Below, one piece after another: positions 25,630 to 34,894 of a stretch of DNA of 64,000 nucleotides (within the stretch, counting starts at the first letter, position 1; every line of letters starts with the position of its first letter). A program made the position numbers and the translations under genes. The DNA lies in NCBI GenBank assembly GCA_022508375.1, contig JAFLVJ010000002.1, positions 40,323 through 104,322 on the forward strand, read 5' to 3'. The notes under the pieces were generated by a model that was given only the letters and a program-made list of their open reading frames with translations, was not told the origin of the DNA and did not search any database. This DNA comes from Clostridiales bacterium (GTDB taxonomy: Bacteria > Bacillota > Clostridia > Christensenellales > CAG-314).

Positions 25630-26391
25630 ATGACAGTTATACAAAGTATTTTTTTGGGGTTGCTACAAGGGCTTACGGAGTTTTTGCCGATATCCAGTAG
25701 CGGACACCTGATGTTAGCCGAAAAGCTGTTCGACGTGCAAGCGGGACTGTTTTTCGACGTAATGCTACACCTGGGAACGTTATTCGCGGTGGTGATATCA
25801 ATGCGACACAGCTTATGGGAAACAATTCGCCATCCCATTAAAAGCAAAAAATTCATTTATCTTGTTGTGGCAAGTATTCCAACCTTTGCACTGGCACTGT
25901 TGGTTAAATTGTTTGTCCCCGAAGGCGTCATGCAACTGCTACTGCCCGTTGGATTTGCCTTGACGATGATTTTGATAATACTATCCGACAGGCTAAGTAA
26001 ACCGCGCTTGAGACTGGAGCAAACAGGCTGGTTACCCATTGTGATAACGGGCGTAACGCAGGGCGTTGCCGTCTTCCCGGGGTTGTCGCGCAGCGGCACT
26101 ACCATTTCCACAATGAAATTATTTGGCATTAACGCCAGTGACGCGGCGGAATTTTCCTTTTTGCTGTCAATCCCCGTTATACTTGCCAGCGCGGCAGGCG
26201 TAGGGTTGGAAGCCTTGACAACCCCCGTTACTATACCGCCGTGGTACTGCATTGTGATTGGTATAGTTGCGGCATTCGTAAGCGGACTTGTATCCGTATA
26301 TATGGTGATGCGCGCCGTCAAAACAAAAAGTTGGATATGGTTCGCAATTTACTTGCTAATTCCGCTGACTATTTCATTGATAACCCTGTAA
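25630..26391 (+). CDS. uppP: Undecaprenyl-diphosphatase (BacA/UppP)
   Basis: Integral membrane phosphatase that recycles undecaprenyl pyrophosphate to the monophosphate lipid carrier for cell wall synthesis; overexpression confers bacitracin resistance in known systems. The 253-residue protein carries GLTEFLPISSSGHLML with the active-site glutamate/serine/histidine region and VAVFPGLSRSGTTIS with the catalytic arginine segment. Eight hydrophobic segments fit the known fold. AAGGA lies before ATG 25630. It stands between convergent and divergent neighbours with its own terminator. Confidence 0.96.
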   Translation: MTVIQSIFLGLLQGLTEFLPISSSGHLMLAEKLFDVQAGLFFDVMLHLGTLFAVVISMRHSLWETIRHPIKSKKFIYLVVASIPTFALALLVKLFVPEGVMQLLLPVGFALTMILIILSDRLSKPRLRLEQTGWLPIVITGVTQGVAVFPGLSRSGTTISTMKLFGINASDAAEFSFLLSIPVILASAAGVGLEALTTPVTIPPWYCIVIGIVAAFVSGLVSVYMVMRAVKTKSWIWFAIYLLIPLTISLITL

Positions 26392-26396
26392 ACAGC

Positions 26397-26429
26397 TAAA
26401 ACGGTAGGACGATTTCCTACCGTTTTTTT
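26397..26429 (+). terminator. Bidirectional terminator between uppP and the GtrA gene
   Basis: ACGGTAGGA / TCCTACCGT with an A-tract upstream and a T-tract downstream. Confidence 0.88.
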
Positions 26430-26435
26430 AATACA

Positions 26436-26936
26436 CTATTTCTCGTTATTTTGTTCCTTGTGCGCGAGGTCGTTGGTATCCACCTTTCCGCGAAATACCA
26501 CGAACTTTTGCCAAATAAACTCCAATACGAAGTTTATTATCATGCAGGTGCCGAGTCCGATAACGTATCCCCAACCTCCGATACTTGCAAGTCCCTGCTC
26601 CACCATTGCCACGTACCATATCTGAAACGGATAAAAGGGCACGTAAAACAAAAAAGCCAACAGCATTGCAATGGGAACGTTGTTCGCTGCCTTAAACGTA
26701 AACTTGCGATTGAAAGTGAAGTTCCACAGCACCGACAAAGCCAAGCCGACAGTGTCGGCAATAAACGTGCTCGTAGGCTGTTCGATGATAAACATCATTG
26801 TGGCTTCGGGGTCCATTACCCTATCGATAATTACAAGCTTCAACAGCAGCGAACTAACCGCCTGTATAACCCCTGCCGATATACTAAACAGTGTAAACTT
26901 TACCGCTCGCCACAGCTCTTTTTTGTTTGTTGCCAT
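26436..26936 (-). CDS. GtrA-family membrane protein
   Basis: A 166-residue protein with four hydrophobic segments typical of GtrA: FTLFSISAGVIQAVSSLLLKLV, FIADTVGLALSVLWNFTFNRKFTFKA (the conserved NFxxNRKFTF motif), then AMLLAFLFYVPFYPFQIWY and YVIGLGTCMIINFVLEFIWQKFVVFRGKV. GtrA proteins act as flippases or accessory factors for lipid-linked sugars in cell-envelope glycosylation. AAAGGAG precedes the ATG. It is convergent with uppP, another polyprenyl-lipid gene, though no glycosyltransferase is adjacent. Confidence 0.88.
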   Translation of the reverse strand: MATNKKELWRAVKFTLFSISAGVIQAVSSLLLKLVIIDRVMDPEATMMFIIEQPTSTFIADTVGLALSVLWNFTFNRKFTFKAANNVPIAMLLAFLFYVPFYPFQIWYVAMVEQGLASIGGWGYVIGLGTCMIINFVLEFIWQKFVVFRGKVDTNDLAHKEQNNEK

Positions 26937-27034
26937 TGTTAACTCCTTTAGCCATTCAGACTACACCGTCAATTACCTGTAAATTTTATCATTGAAGTTT
27001 AACACTGTCAAATATTTAACAAATGTTTAATATT

Positions 27035-27065
27035 AAAGACGGAAACCTGTCCGGTTTCCGTCTTG
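27035..27065 (-). terminator. Terminator of the JAB-gltX-SBP operon
   Basis: GACGGAAACC / GGTTTCCGTC with a five-base loop, T-run on the minus strand, about 60 nt past the stop at 27127. Confidence 0.75.
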
Positions 27066-27126
27066 TGTATCAAATATTTAATGCAATGTTGCGAAGTCAA
27101 ATAAGTCCACGTGCGTTTGGTTGTAA

Positions 27127-29112
27127 CTATTTGACGCAGTTGTCGTACGCTTCGGACAGCGCCCTATTGGGAGTTCTTACACCACTCATTGCAAAAACGA
27201 GAGCATTGCCCACCTGTTGACGCGCCGTTGCCGATCCGTCGAAAGCAGGCGAAGTAAACAATCTGTCCGACAGTTGCGTAACAACTTGCAACGTTTGTGA
27301 TACTACGGTCGGCTCAAGCAGATATTCCTGAAAAGCAGGCAACTCATATACCGAACTGCGCACGGGCGAGTAACCGCTTGCCATAGTGTATATCGCCTGA
27401 GTTACAGGATCGAGCAACTCCTTGACAAACAGGAAGGTCATCAGTTCCCTTTCGGACGCGTTGTCGTAGCTGTCGTTATCAAACATCACCAAAGACGGGC
27501 CTTGCGAAATGCAACTGAAATCATACGAACCGTCGTCATGTCTGGAACCGGGAATAGGAGCAACGCCTATTTCATAATTGCTGTAAATATAGTTGTTGGC
27601 ACCGCCGGTTGAGCCTATAGCGTACATAAGTCCGCCGTTTTCTACGCCCAAGTTGAGCAATCCGCTCATGTAGCTACCCTCTAGTTGCATTGTTGTTGCG
27701 TATCCGTTGTCGCGCAACGTCTTCAGCTCGGCAAGCCACTTAGTTGTGTTGGCGTTGTTGAACAGGTAATGATTGTCCGTAGCCGAGGTGTATGCCCAAC
27801 CATTTTGCTTACACATGGTGATAAACCAGTTGGATTCGCTGTCGTAGCCAAATGGAGTGCTGTCGGGGTACAACTGCTTGATACTCTCGCACTGCGCCCA
27901 CAGTTCGTCCCACGTCGTTGCGGGCTGAAGTCCCATATCATTGAGAGCCTTCTTGTTGTAATACATCACTTCGGTAGAGCGAGCCATGGGTAACGTCAGC
28001 AAGCTGCTGTCGGAGTAGCCGTACTGCCAGTAATTGCCGTAGGTGTTGCTTGCAATACCCTCGCTCAAAAGCGCAGGAATGAAGTCATCCAATTCAGCCA
28101 TTGTATAGCCGACAAGTTCGCCGTCAACGGTAGCCGTTGAGTGGATGAGGTTTGCAAGGTCAACAACCTTACCCGTTGTAAGGTATGTTGCAACGTGGTC
28201 GGCATAGCAATAAGCAACGTCGGGCTGTTTGTTGGACTGAAGGTCCGACTTAACCTTGGAATAAAGCTCATCATAGCTAAACGTTTCGTGAATTACCGTC
28301 CAGTCGGGATATTTTGCCTGAAATCCCGCGATAACCAAGTCGGCAAGTTCACTTAAATTCGTACCCATTGTCGAGTAAAAAACAATGGTTTTGTTTTCGT
28401 TGGAAACTTGTTTTTCATCCCAATGCGCGTACAACGTCAGGGTAGAATTAGCCACGTAGTCGTCGCCCGCGTCACCGACAAAACTACCGTTTACCGACGC
28501 GGTGTACCAACCTATAAAGTCGTAATCGGTACGGCTCACTTCGGGCAGTTGGATTGTCGTGCCTTGCTCCACGGTTTTTTCCTTGGGATTGACCCCACCG
28601 CTGTAGTTGACGGCAAAGGTAACCGTTACCATTGTGGGAGGTAGAGGCTGTTCCTCGTTTTTTTGAGCGATACGTTGAAATACTGCGCTGTAATTAGCGC
28701 CGTTAACGTCGGTGTAATCGACGTTTTTGTCATCTGTCAACGTAGCCTTCAGCGTGTAAATAATATCGCTGTACCTGACGGCAGGAACGCTTACCATTAC
28801 CTTACCGTCCGTAACGCTGCCGACATTTATTTCCGTGGAACCTTCCACGGTCCACTTGACATATACCGACGTGGCGACGTTTGCGGAATTATTGACGGAG
28901 TGTACGGCGGTTAACGTATAGGTTTCGTTTGTGTAGGTTATGCCGGAGTTTTCCCGCTGAATCTGTTGAATGAGAGCCAGTAGCGACTCGTTGGATAAAG
29001 TTGGATTTTCGTCCTTATCTTTAGGATCTGTTGAGTCGGGCTTGCACGCCGTGACAATCACCGCGCACAAAACAAGCAACGCAACCAAAATAACAATAAA
29101 TTTTCTTTTCAT
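27127..29112 (-). CDS. Extracellular solute-binding lipoprotein (family 1) with an InlB B-repeat insert
   Basis: A 661-residue lipoprotein: signal peptide, lipobox VTAC (Cys23), an Ig-like stretch (residues about 45-150), one InlB B-repeat (VTVTFAVNYSGG...YDFIGWYTA...TLYAHW, about 160-235), then a complete family 1 solute-binding domain (IVFYSTMGTNLSELADLVIAGFQAKYPDWTVIHETFSYDELYSKVKSDLQSNKQPDVAYCYADHV). Ordinary sugar-binding proteins have no such N-terminal modules. No ABC permease is nearby. It starts 9 nt after gltX and is probably co-transcribed with it. Role in sugar uptake, or as a surface anchor of substrate, is inferred. Confidence 0.85.
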   Translation of the reverse strand: MKRKFIVILVALLVLCAVIVTACKPDSTDPKDKDENPTLSNESLLALIQQIQRENSGITYTNETYTLTAVHSVNNSANVATSVYVKWTVEGSTEINVGSVTDGKVMVSVPAVRYSDIIYTLKATLTDDKNVDYTDVNGANYSAVFQRIAQKNEEQPLPPTMVTVTFAVNYSGGVNPKEKTVEQGTTIQLPEVSRTDYDFIGWYTASVNGSFVGDAGDDYVANSTLTLYAHWDEKQVSNENKTIVFYSTMGTNLSELADLVIAGFQAKYPDWTVIHETFSYDELYSKVKSDLQSNKQPDVAYCYADHVATYLTTGKVVDLANLIHSTATVDGELVGYTMAELDDFIPALLSEGIASNTYGNYWQYGYSDSSLLTLPMARSTEVMYYNKKALNDMGLQPATTWDELWAQCESIKQLYPDSTPFGYDSESNWFITMCKQNGWAYTSATDNHYLFNNANTTKWLAELKTLRDNGYATTMQLEGSYMSGLLNLGVENGGLMYAIGSTGGANNYIYSNYEIGVAPIPGSRHDDGSYDFSCISQGPSLVMFDNDSYDNASERELMTFLFVKELLDPVTQAIYTMASGYSPVRSSVYELPAFQEYLLEPTVVSQTLQVVTQLSDRLFTSPAFDGSATARQQVGNALVFAMSGVRTPNRALSEAYDNCVK

Positions 29113-29121
29113 GGTATCTCC

Positions 29122-30555
29122 TTACTGTAACTGCGCTATTGCAACATCTAGTCTGTGTAAAGTTTCCTTTTTGCCCAGCAGCTCCGCCACTTCGCTTGCT
29201 CCGCCGGGAGTTGCAGCCAAGCCTGTCAAGGCGATACGGGCGGGCCACAGCACCTTGCCGTTCTTGACGCCCAGTTCTTCGGCGAGCTTTACAAGCGCTT
29301 GATACAGGTGTTCGTTATCCCACTTGCGCACTTTACTAAACTTTTCCTTTACCAGGGGCAAAACTTCCCTTGCGGTATCCGCATTTGTCTTTTGCTTTTG
29401 ATTGTCGTACAGACTGTTTTCGAAAGGCGGGAACTCCACCAAAAAACGCAACTTGTCTTCGATTTCCTCAAATGTTTCGATACGGCTTTGGATAAGCTTG
29501 CAAACAAGCGCCTTGTCGAAATCCTTGAGGTAACAGTTGTCAATCCAGGGCGTTGCGTAGTTAGCAAACTCCTCGGGAGTCATTTCCTTGATGTACAGCG
29601 AGTTGAGCCAAGCAAGCTTTACCGGGTCGAAGATAGAGGGACTTTTGTTAATGCCTGCAATGTCGAACTTTGCTTTCAGCTCGTCGAAGCTCATCTTTTC
29701 GCTGTCGTCCTTGGGCGACCAACCGAGCAATGCGATGTAGTTGATGATGGCGTCCTTTAAGAATCCTTTCTTGATGAGGTCCTCGTAGCTTGCGTCGCCG
29801 TTGCGCTTACTTAACTTATGTTGCGCGTCCTTCATGATGGGAGGCATATGAATGTACATTGGGCGCTCCCAACCGAACGCGTCGTACAGTAGGTTGTACT
29901 TGGGAGTACTGCTGAGGTACTCGATTCCGCGCATTACGCAGTTGATACCCATAAGGTGGTCGTCAATGACGTTTGCGAAGTTGTAGGTGGGCATGCCGTC
30001 GGACTTGATGAGAATCTGGTCCTCAAGTTCGCTGTTTTCGATAGTGATATCGCCGTAAACCGCGTCGTGGTAGGTAGTATTACCCGTCGTGGGCATGTTT
30101 TGACGGATGACGAACTTTTCGCCGGCATTTAAGCGGCGCTCTACTTCCTCCTTGGATAAGTGCAAGCAATGCTTGTCGTAACGGCGCGCACCGTTGACGT
30201 CGGGCAGGCTTTGCAGTCTTTCCTCCGTGCAGAAACAGTAGTAAGCGTGACCGCTTTCCACAAGCTGCTTGGCGTAGTGCATATATTCGTTTTTGCGTTG
30301 ACTTTGAATATATGGACCGTAATCTCCGCCTACGTCGGGGCCTTCGTCGTAATGTATGCCCGTATCGTGAAGCGTTTTGTAAATGATTTCCACAGCGCCC
30401 TCGACATATCTACCTTGGTCGGTGTCCTCGATACGCAAGATGAACTTGCCGTTGTTCTTCTTGGCGTAAAGATAGGAGTACAGCGCGGATCTGAGTCCGC
30501 CAATGTGCAGATATCCCGTAGGACTGGGAGCAAATCTCGTGCGTAGTTGTGTCAT
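29122..30555 (-). CDS. gltX: Glutamyl-tRNA synthetase
   Basis: Class I synthetase charging tRNA-Glu (and often tRNA-Gln in Clostridia, which use GatCAB). The 477-residue protein has RFAPSPTGYLHIGGLRSALYSYL (HIGH-type motif), FILRIEDTDQGRYVE, the tRNA acceptor-binding YYCFCTEERL region, and the KMSKS equivalent KLSKRNGDASYEDL. GAGG precedes ATG 30555. It is preceded by an 11-bp gap from the JAB-domain gene and followed 9 bp later by a solute-binding protein gene, an odd operon. No T-box leader can fit in the 11-bp gap. Confidence 0.97.
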   Translation of the reverse strand: MTQLRTRFAPSPTGYLHIGGLRSALYSYLYAKKNNGKFILRIEDTDQGRYVEGAVEIIYKTLHDTGIHYDEGPDVGGDYGPYIQSQRKNEYMHYAKQLVESGHAYYCFCTEERLQSLPDVNGARRYDKHCLHLSKEEVERRLNAGEKFVIRQNMPTTGNTTYHDAVYGDITIENSELEDQILIKSDGMPTYNFANVIDDHLMGINCVMRGIEYLSSTPKYNLLYDAFGWERPMYIHMPPIMKDAQHKLSKRNGDASYEDLIKKGFLKDAIINYIALLGWSPKDDSEKMSFDELKAKFDIAGINKSPSIFDPVKLAWLNSLYIKEMTPEEFANYATPWIDNCYLKDFDKALVCKLIQSRIETFEEIEDKLRFLVEFPPFENSLYDNQKQKTNADTAREVLPLVKEKFSKVRKWDNEHLYQALVKLAEELGVKNGKVLWPARIALTGLAATPGGASEVAELLGKKETLHRLDVAIAQLQ

Positions 30556-30566
30556 GTTGTATTACC

Positions 30567-31283
30567 TCATTTTTTGTTAAGTATTTGATTGAATTTTTTG
30601 ATCAGTTGCGCAATAATGCCCTCTTTGTGGAAGCTGAAATATTCGCCCCTGTTGTTGAAAATGATGTGTTCGAGCAGGGCAATATTGATGGACGCCAGGG
30701 CATAGTACAGCTTTTCGGTGTACATAATATCTTCCGCACTGGGGTTGCACGGAGCATTGACGTGACAGTGAAACAGCACCACTCCCGACGCGTTTAGTCG
30801 CATTGCGGTTGCAACAATCTTTTTGTAATCGACGTTGACCTGATCGGTGTTGTCGGAAGTAAACTCCTCCTGAAGGATGTAACGTGTTGACGCGTCCACA
30901 TACACTACGACCATCTTTTCGTACACGCTTGCGGATATGGTAGATTGCACGTACCTGATTATGGTCGCCAATCCCTGAATATTTGACTTGTCCTGTTCGT
31001 CCTTTTTGTAACGGTAAAAAATTTCCTTAAGTAATGCGATGTTGCACGCCGTAACGGTACTTACACCCTTCACTTCCAACAGCTGCTCGGGCGAGGCGTT
31101 GAACACACCGCTAAAACCGCCGAATTTGGCAAGTAAATTATGTGCCAATTTGTTAGTGTCCTTGCGCGCAACGCAGCCGTACAGAAACATTTCCAACACT
31201 TCATGGTCCTGAAAGTTGCTTGCGCCTTCCTTTATAAACCGTTCGCGCAGTCGCGTTCGGTGTCCGTCGTTTTCGTGAGCCAT
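30567..31283 (-). CDS. radC: RadC-like JAB-domain protein
   Basis: A 238-residue protein of the RadC/YeeS family: an N-terminal helix-hairpin-helix UPF0758 region (RLRERFIKEGASNFQDHEVLEMFL, then LLEVKGVSTVTACNIALLKEIFYRY) and a C-terminal JAB metalloprotease-like domain with VLFHCHVNAPCNPSAED (the HxH...SxxD zinc motif). The usual HNHPSGDPTPS becomes HCHVNAPCNPS, so it is a divergent member. RadC's biochemical role is unresolved despite the name. It begins the gltX operon; AGGTACAGG precedes the ATG. Confidence 0.85.
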   Translation of the reverse strand: MAHENDGHRTRLRERFIKEGASNFQDHEVLEMFLYGCVARKDTNKLAHNLLAKFGGFSGVFNASPEQLLEVKGVSTVTACNIALLKEIFYRYKKDEQDKSNIQGLATIIRYVQSTISASVYEKMVVVYVDASTRYILQEEFTSDNTDQVNVDYKKIVATAMRLNASGVVLFHCHVNAPCNPSAEDIMYTEKLYYALASINIALLEHIIFNNRGEYFSFHKEGIIAQLIKKFNQILNKK

Positions 31284-31389
31284 ACCTGTACCTTTTTCTT
31301 TTGCAATTTTTTCGCATTTAAATCATAGCACATATTATTATTTTTGTGTATAATATGAATATAAAATTTTACAACTCTTGGAGTTAGCT

Positions 31390-32718
31390 ATGAAAGACGC
31401 AAAAAAATTACTAAACGAACAATTTGACGAGCTTGTATCGTCACTGCAAAAGGTTATATCCTTCAACACCGAAAAGGGAGTTGCAACGAGCGGCGCGCCC
31501 TTCGGCAAAAACATCAAAGACTGCCTAGACTATACGCTTGGGTTGGCTTCCTCAATGGGTCTTACGACGTATAATTGCGACGGCTACGCAGGACATGCGG
31601 ATTGGGTTGGCTCAACCAATGAAGTGTTGGGAATACTGGGTCACCTTGACGTTGTACCCGCCAAGGCGGAGGAATGGCTGTACCCGCCATACGCAGCGGA
31701 AATTCACGACGGCAAGTTGTACGGTCGTGGAACAATGGACGACAAGGGTCCCATGATTGCATGTCTGTACGCCGTTAAGGCACTAAAGGAAGCAGGATTC
31801 AAGCCAAGCAAAACGGTACGCCTTATATTCGGTTGCGATGAGGAAAGCGGTATGCAGTGCGTAGAGCATTACTTTAGCAAAATGCCCTATCCTACCGTAT
31901 CTTTCTCACCCGACGGCGACTTTCCCGTTATCAACCGCGAAAAGGGAATATACCAATTTGACGTAATATGCGGAAAATTGCCCAAAGGGGTACAAATTTG
32001 TGCCGGGGAACGCGCAAACGTCGTGCCCTCACTGTGCACCGCGACTGCCGTCGAGGCACTAAAGTTTGGTGAACCAATTACTTGTGAAAAAACAGCAACA
32101 GGCTACACTTACACCGCAACGGGCAAATCCGCGCACGGCAGCACCCCCGACGAAGGAATTAACGCAACGCATGCACTGCTCAAAATGCTTGCGCAAAACT
32201 ATCCCGACAACGCTACACTACGTTTCCTTGCCGACAAAGTTATCGACACGACGGGCTTGGCTTGGGGCGTAAATCTCTGCGACAAGGAAAGCGGAAAACT
32301 CACTTGCAACCTCGGCGTACTGAGGACTGCTCAAGACGGTACGGTTACCGCAACTGTGGATATCCGCTTCCCCGTAACCTACACGTGCGACCAAATGTAT
32401 CAAATACTGCGCGAGCACACGCCCGCCCAGTTCGAAATTGTTCCCGAACATATCAGCGAACCGCTGTTCGTTCCCTCCGACAGCAAGCTTGTAACAACGC
32501 TTATGCAAGTTTATAACGGCGAAATGAAGGTAAACCTTGAACCGCTTGCAATAGGCGGCGGCACGTACAGCAGATGCCTGCCCAACTGCGTGGCATTTGG
32601 TCCGCTGTTCCCCGACGAGGAGCAAACAATACACATGCCCAACGAATGTGTAGATTTGGTTAATCTGCGCAAGATGGCGGAGCTCTATCTTGAAGCAATC
32701 TATCAGTTAGCGAAATAA
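31390..32718 (+). CDS. pepV: Sapep/PepV-type dipeptidase (M20 metallopeptidase)
   Basis: A 442-residue M20-family enzyme of the Mn/Zn-dependent dipeptidase (PepV/Sapep) group, hydrolysing dipeptides in the cytosol. The metal and catalytic blocks are GILGHLDVVPA, LYGRGTMDDKGPMIACLYAVKAL, GCDEESGMQCVEHYF and SFSPDGDFPVINREKG, then TATGKSAHGSTPDEGINA, and AIGGGTYSRCLPN. A TTG at 31378 opens the frame, but GGAG at 31380-31383 stands 6 nt before ATG 31390, so the ATG is preferred. It appears monocistronic; a TATAAT near 31350 is a possible -10 box. Confidence 0.93.
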   Translation: MKDAKKLLNEQFDELVSSLQKVISFNTEKGVATSGAPFGKNIKDCLDYTLGLASSMGLTTYNCDGYAGHADWVGSTNEVLGILGHLDVVPAKAEEWLYPPYAAEIHDGKLYGRGTMDDKGPMIACLYAVKALKEAGFKPSKTVRLIFGCDEESGMQCVEHYFSKMPYPTVSFSPDGDFPVINREKGIYQFDVICGKLPKGVQICAGERANVVPSLCTATAVEALKFGEPITCEKTATGYTYTATGKSAHGSTPDEGINATHALLKMLAQNYPDNATLRFLADKVIDTTGLAWGVNLCDKESGKLTCNLGVLRTAQDGTVTATVDIRFPVTYTCDQMYQILREHTPAQFEIVPEHISEPLFVPSDSKLVTTLMQVYNGEMKVNLEPLAIGGGTYSRCLPNCVAFGPLFPDEEQTIHMPNECVDLVNLRKMAELYLEAIYQLAK

Positions 32719-32794
32719 ACCCGACCATACGCGAATAAATTTCGTTGGCTGAATTACATTTGTCAATTATTGGAATATTATATTTGTCCGCAAG

Positions 32795-32826
32795 AAAAAC
32801 CGCGATGGAATTTCCCATCGCGGTTT
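32795..32826 (-). terminator. Terminator of mscL (convergent with pepV)
   Basis: AAACCGCGATGG / CCATCGCGGTTT with a six-base loop and T-run on the minus strand. Confidence 0.88.
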
Positions 32827-32858
32827 AATAATGTAATATGTAATTGTTTACCGTTAGA

Positions 32859-33416
32859 TTACTTCTTTTCTTTGAGCAAATCTACGATTTCGCTAAGCAG
32901 TTGTTGTTCCGTCTTGGGAGCATTTGCTGCGGCTTCTTCCGCTGCTTTGCGTGCTGCTTCAGCGTCGGCTGCTGCCTTTTGCTTAGCAAGCTGTTCGATT
33001 TCGGCGTAGGATTTGCCTTCCTTTCTGTAAGCTTTGATTTCGTCGTTTGTTAAGGGAGCGAATTTTTCCTTACCTTTTTTCACACCTGCATGTACACTGT
33101 TGATAGCCTTGATAATCATGAACAGTACAAGCGCGATGAGCAGGAAGTTGATGATTGCCGAAATAAATGCGCCCCAGTCAATGTAAATAGCGTTTGCCAA
33201 GTCGTCAGCCGAACCGCTAAGTATTGTAACTGCTCCCGCCAAGCCGTCTTTACCGACGATTGCTGCAAGTACCCAGTTGATGATAGGCATCAGGATGTGA
33301 TTTGTAAGCGCGGTTACGATTGCGCTGAATGCACCACCGATAATTACGCCGACAGCCATATCCATTACGTTTCCGCGAGATATGAATGCCTTAAATTCCG
33401 CAAAAAACTTTTTCAT
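32859..33416 (-). CDS. mscL: Large-conductance mechanosensitive channel MscL with extended C-terminus
   Basis: Homopentameric emergency-release channel in the cytoplasmic membrane. The 185-residue protein has the MscL start MKKFFAEFKAFISRGNVMDMAVGVIIGGAFSAIVTAL, a periplasmic loop with GSADD, and the second transmembrane helix GAFISAIINFLLIALVLFMIIKAI. Typical MscL is 130-150 residues; here about 50 extra residues (KKGKEKFAPLTNDEIKAYRKEG...QKAAADAEAARKAAEEAA) form a long charged alanine-rich helix, probably a C-terminal coiled-coil bundle. AAAGGAG precedes the start. Confidence 0.95.
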   Translation of the reverse strand: MKKFFAEFKAFISRGNVMDMAVGVIIGGAFSAIVTALTNHILMPIINWVLAAIVGKDGLAGAVTILSGSADDLANAIYIDWGAFISAIINFLLIALVLFMIIKAINSVHAGVKKGKEKFAPLTNDEIKAYRKEGKSYAEIEQLAKQKAAADAEAARKAAEEAAANAPKTEQQLLSEIVDLLKEKK

Positions 33417-33508
33417 AATTTTCTCCTTTTTATCTTTTATTTTTTTATCATTATATCAAATACGACTCAATCTGGCAACGTCTTTATTGTATTTAGTCTG
33501 ACGTACAG

Positions 33509-34648
33509 TTAGTCTTCATCCCAAAAATAGTGTTTTGCGCCTTTCTTATCCTTGTAGGCAAGCACCGTGGACAAGTTGACGTTTTCGGCGCTTTTGAAAA
33601 TGTTTTGCTCTATTTCGGGGTCTTCCTTGGCAAGCGCGCGAATAAGTTCCTTAACCTTTTGTCGCTTGGAGCCGGTATTACTTGAACCTTGACACACGTC
33701 GGAGGTGCAGGTATCGGTAAACTTGCAGGCGCACTGTATAAATTGCAGATTGTAATAGTCGCGCCACGCCTTGATATCCTCCTCGCGAATGAGATACATC
33801 GGACGGATAAGACGCATGCCCTTGAAGTTGGTGCTATCCACGCGCGGCATCATGGTTTGCATTTGTCCGCCGTAAAGCATACCCATGAGCGTTGTTTCGA
33901 TAACGTCGTCGTAGTGATGTCCCAGCGCTATTTTATTGCACCCAAGCTCCTGTGCTTTCGAGTACAAATGTCCTCGGCGCATACGCGCGCAGATGTAGCA
34001 AGGCGACTTTTCGATGTTGAACACGTTATCGAAAATATCCGTTTCGAATACCGTAATAGGCACGTTGAGCACCTTGGCATTTCGTTCGATAATTTCACGA
34101 TTCGCAGGGCTGTATCCCGGGTCCATAACCAAAAAAACCAACTCGAACGGGAACTTATTGTGACGTTTAAGCTCCTGAAACAGCTTCGCCATGAGCATGC
34201 TGTCCTTTCCGCCGGATATGCACACGGCAACCTTATCGTTGGGCTCAAGTAGCCTGTAGGTTGTTATTGCCTTAGCAAACTTGGTAAACAGTTTTTTGGA
34301 ATATTTGGTTCGAATACCATTTTCCACCTGCGAGGCAGTATCCTGACTGAGGTCGTTGACGTGCGCCCTGAGCCAAGCAACGTATCCGCCTTCGAGATCG
34401 TAGGCGTCGTAACCTTTAGCGCACAGTTGCTCAACCGCGTCGCCACTCAGCTGTCCCGTACGGCAATATACAACAAACTGCTTGTCGCGTGACAAGTTTG
34501 CTTTGTCTAAAGTCTCCGCGGGGATATTGACCGCCCCGGGAATGTGCCCGTAACTAAATGCGTCTTCGCCCCTGATATCCACAATGACCGTTCTGTCCGC
34601 TTCCAGCTTGGACAGCTCTTGCGCCGTAACCTTGTTCATAATATTCAT
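33509..34648 (-). CDS. Rhodanese-TtcA fusion: sulfur transfer to tRNA
   Basis: A 379-residue two-domain protein. Residues 8-100 are a rhodanese domain with the active-site loop VVYCRTGQ (Cys62). Residues about 120-379 are a PP-loop TtcA-type tRNA thiolase with SGGKDS (145-150), the iron-sulfur CxxC segment in KSPCYICARMRRGHLYSK, GHHYDDVIETTLMGMLYGGQ, and further cysteines in QCACKFTDTC. TtcA makes 2-thiocytidine at tRNA position 32. The fusion puts the sulfur carrier and the tRNA thiolase in one chain. Start is ATG 34648 or the in-frame ATG 34639, which has a weak GGATGA before it. It is divergent from a QueD-like gene, another tRNA-modification relative. Confidence 0.87.
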   Translation of the reverse strand: MNIMNKVTAQELSKLEADRTVIVDIRGEDAFSYGHIPGAVNIPAETLDKANLSRDKQFVVYCRTGQLSGDAVEQLCAKGYDAYDLEGGYVAWLRAHVNDLSQDTASQVENGIRTKYSKKLFTKFAKAITTYRLLEPNDKVAVCISGGKDSMLMAKLFQELKRHNKFPFELVFLVMDPGYSPANREIIERNAKVLNVPITVFETDIFDNVFNIEKSPCYICARMRRGHLYSKAQELGCNKIALGHHYDDVIETTLMGMLYGGQMQTMMPRVDSTNFKGMRLIRPMYLIREEDIKAWRDYYNLQFIQCACKFTDTCTSDVCQGSSNTGSKRQKVKELIRALAKEDPEIEQNIFKSAENVNLSTVLAYKDKKGAKHYFWDED

Positions 34649-34792
34649 CCAATCGTTTTTTATAACGCTATTTTACCACAATTCCCTCACCCTGTCCACT
34701 TAGCCGTAGAAACAACATGCAGTTATTTTCGACACAATATATTTATTTTTCAATTTATAGCCTGTTCGAATATTGCATACTGTTGACAGTCC

Positions 34793-34821
34793 ATGCCGTA
34801 TTGTATATTATTGTAATTGGT
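34793..34821 (+). promoter_or_regulatory. Predicted sigma-A promoter of the QueD-like gene
   Basis: Perfect TTGACA (34793-34798), 17-bp spacer, TATTAT (34816-34821). The leader of about 70 nt can form a weak ATACGT/ACGTAT hairpin; no preQ1 motif was found. Confidence 0.65.
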
Positions 34822-34894
34822 TATACGTCTTGATGTGGCAACAAAACAACGCAGTAAATACGTATCCAATACAACAAAATAAAGGAGAGTTAAC

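Noticed and set aside
30556..30566. T-box leader for gltX
   Set aside because: The gap to the upstream gene is only 11 bp, too short for any T-box.
34822..34890. preQ1 riboswitch upstream of the QueD-like gene
   Set aside because: The leader lacks the class I or II preQ1 conserved loops; only a weak generic hairpin is seen.
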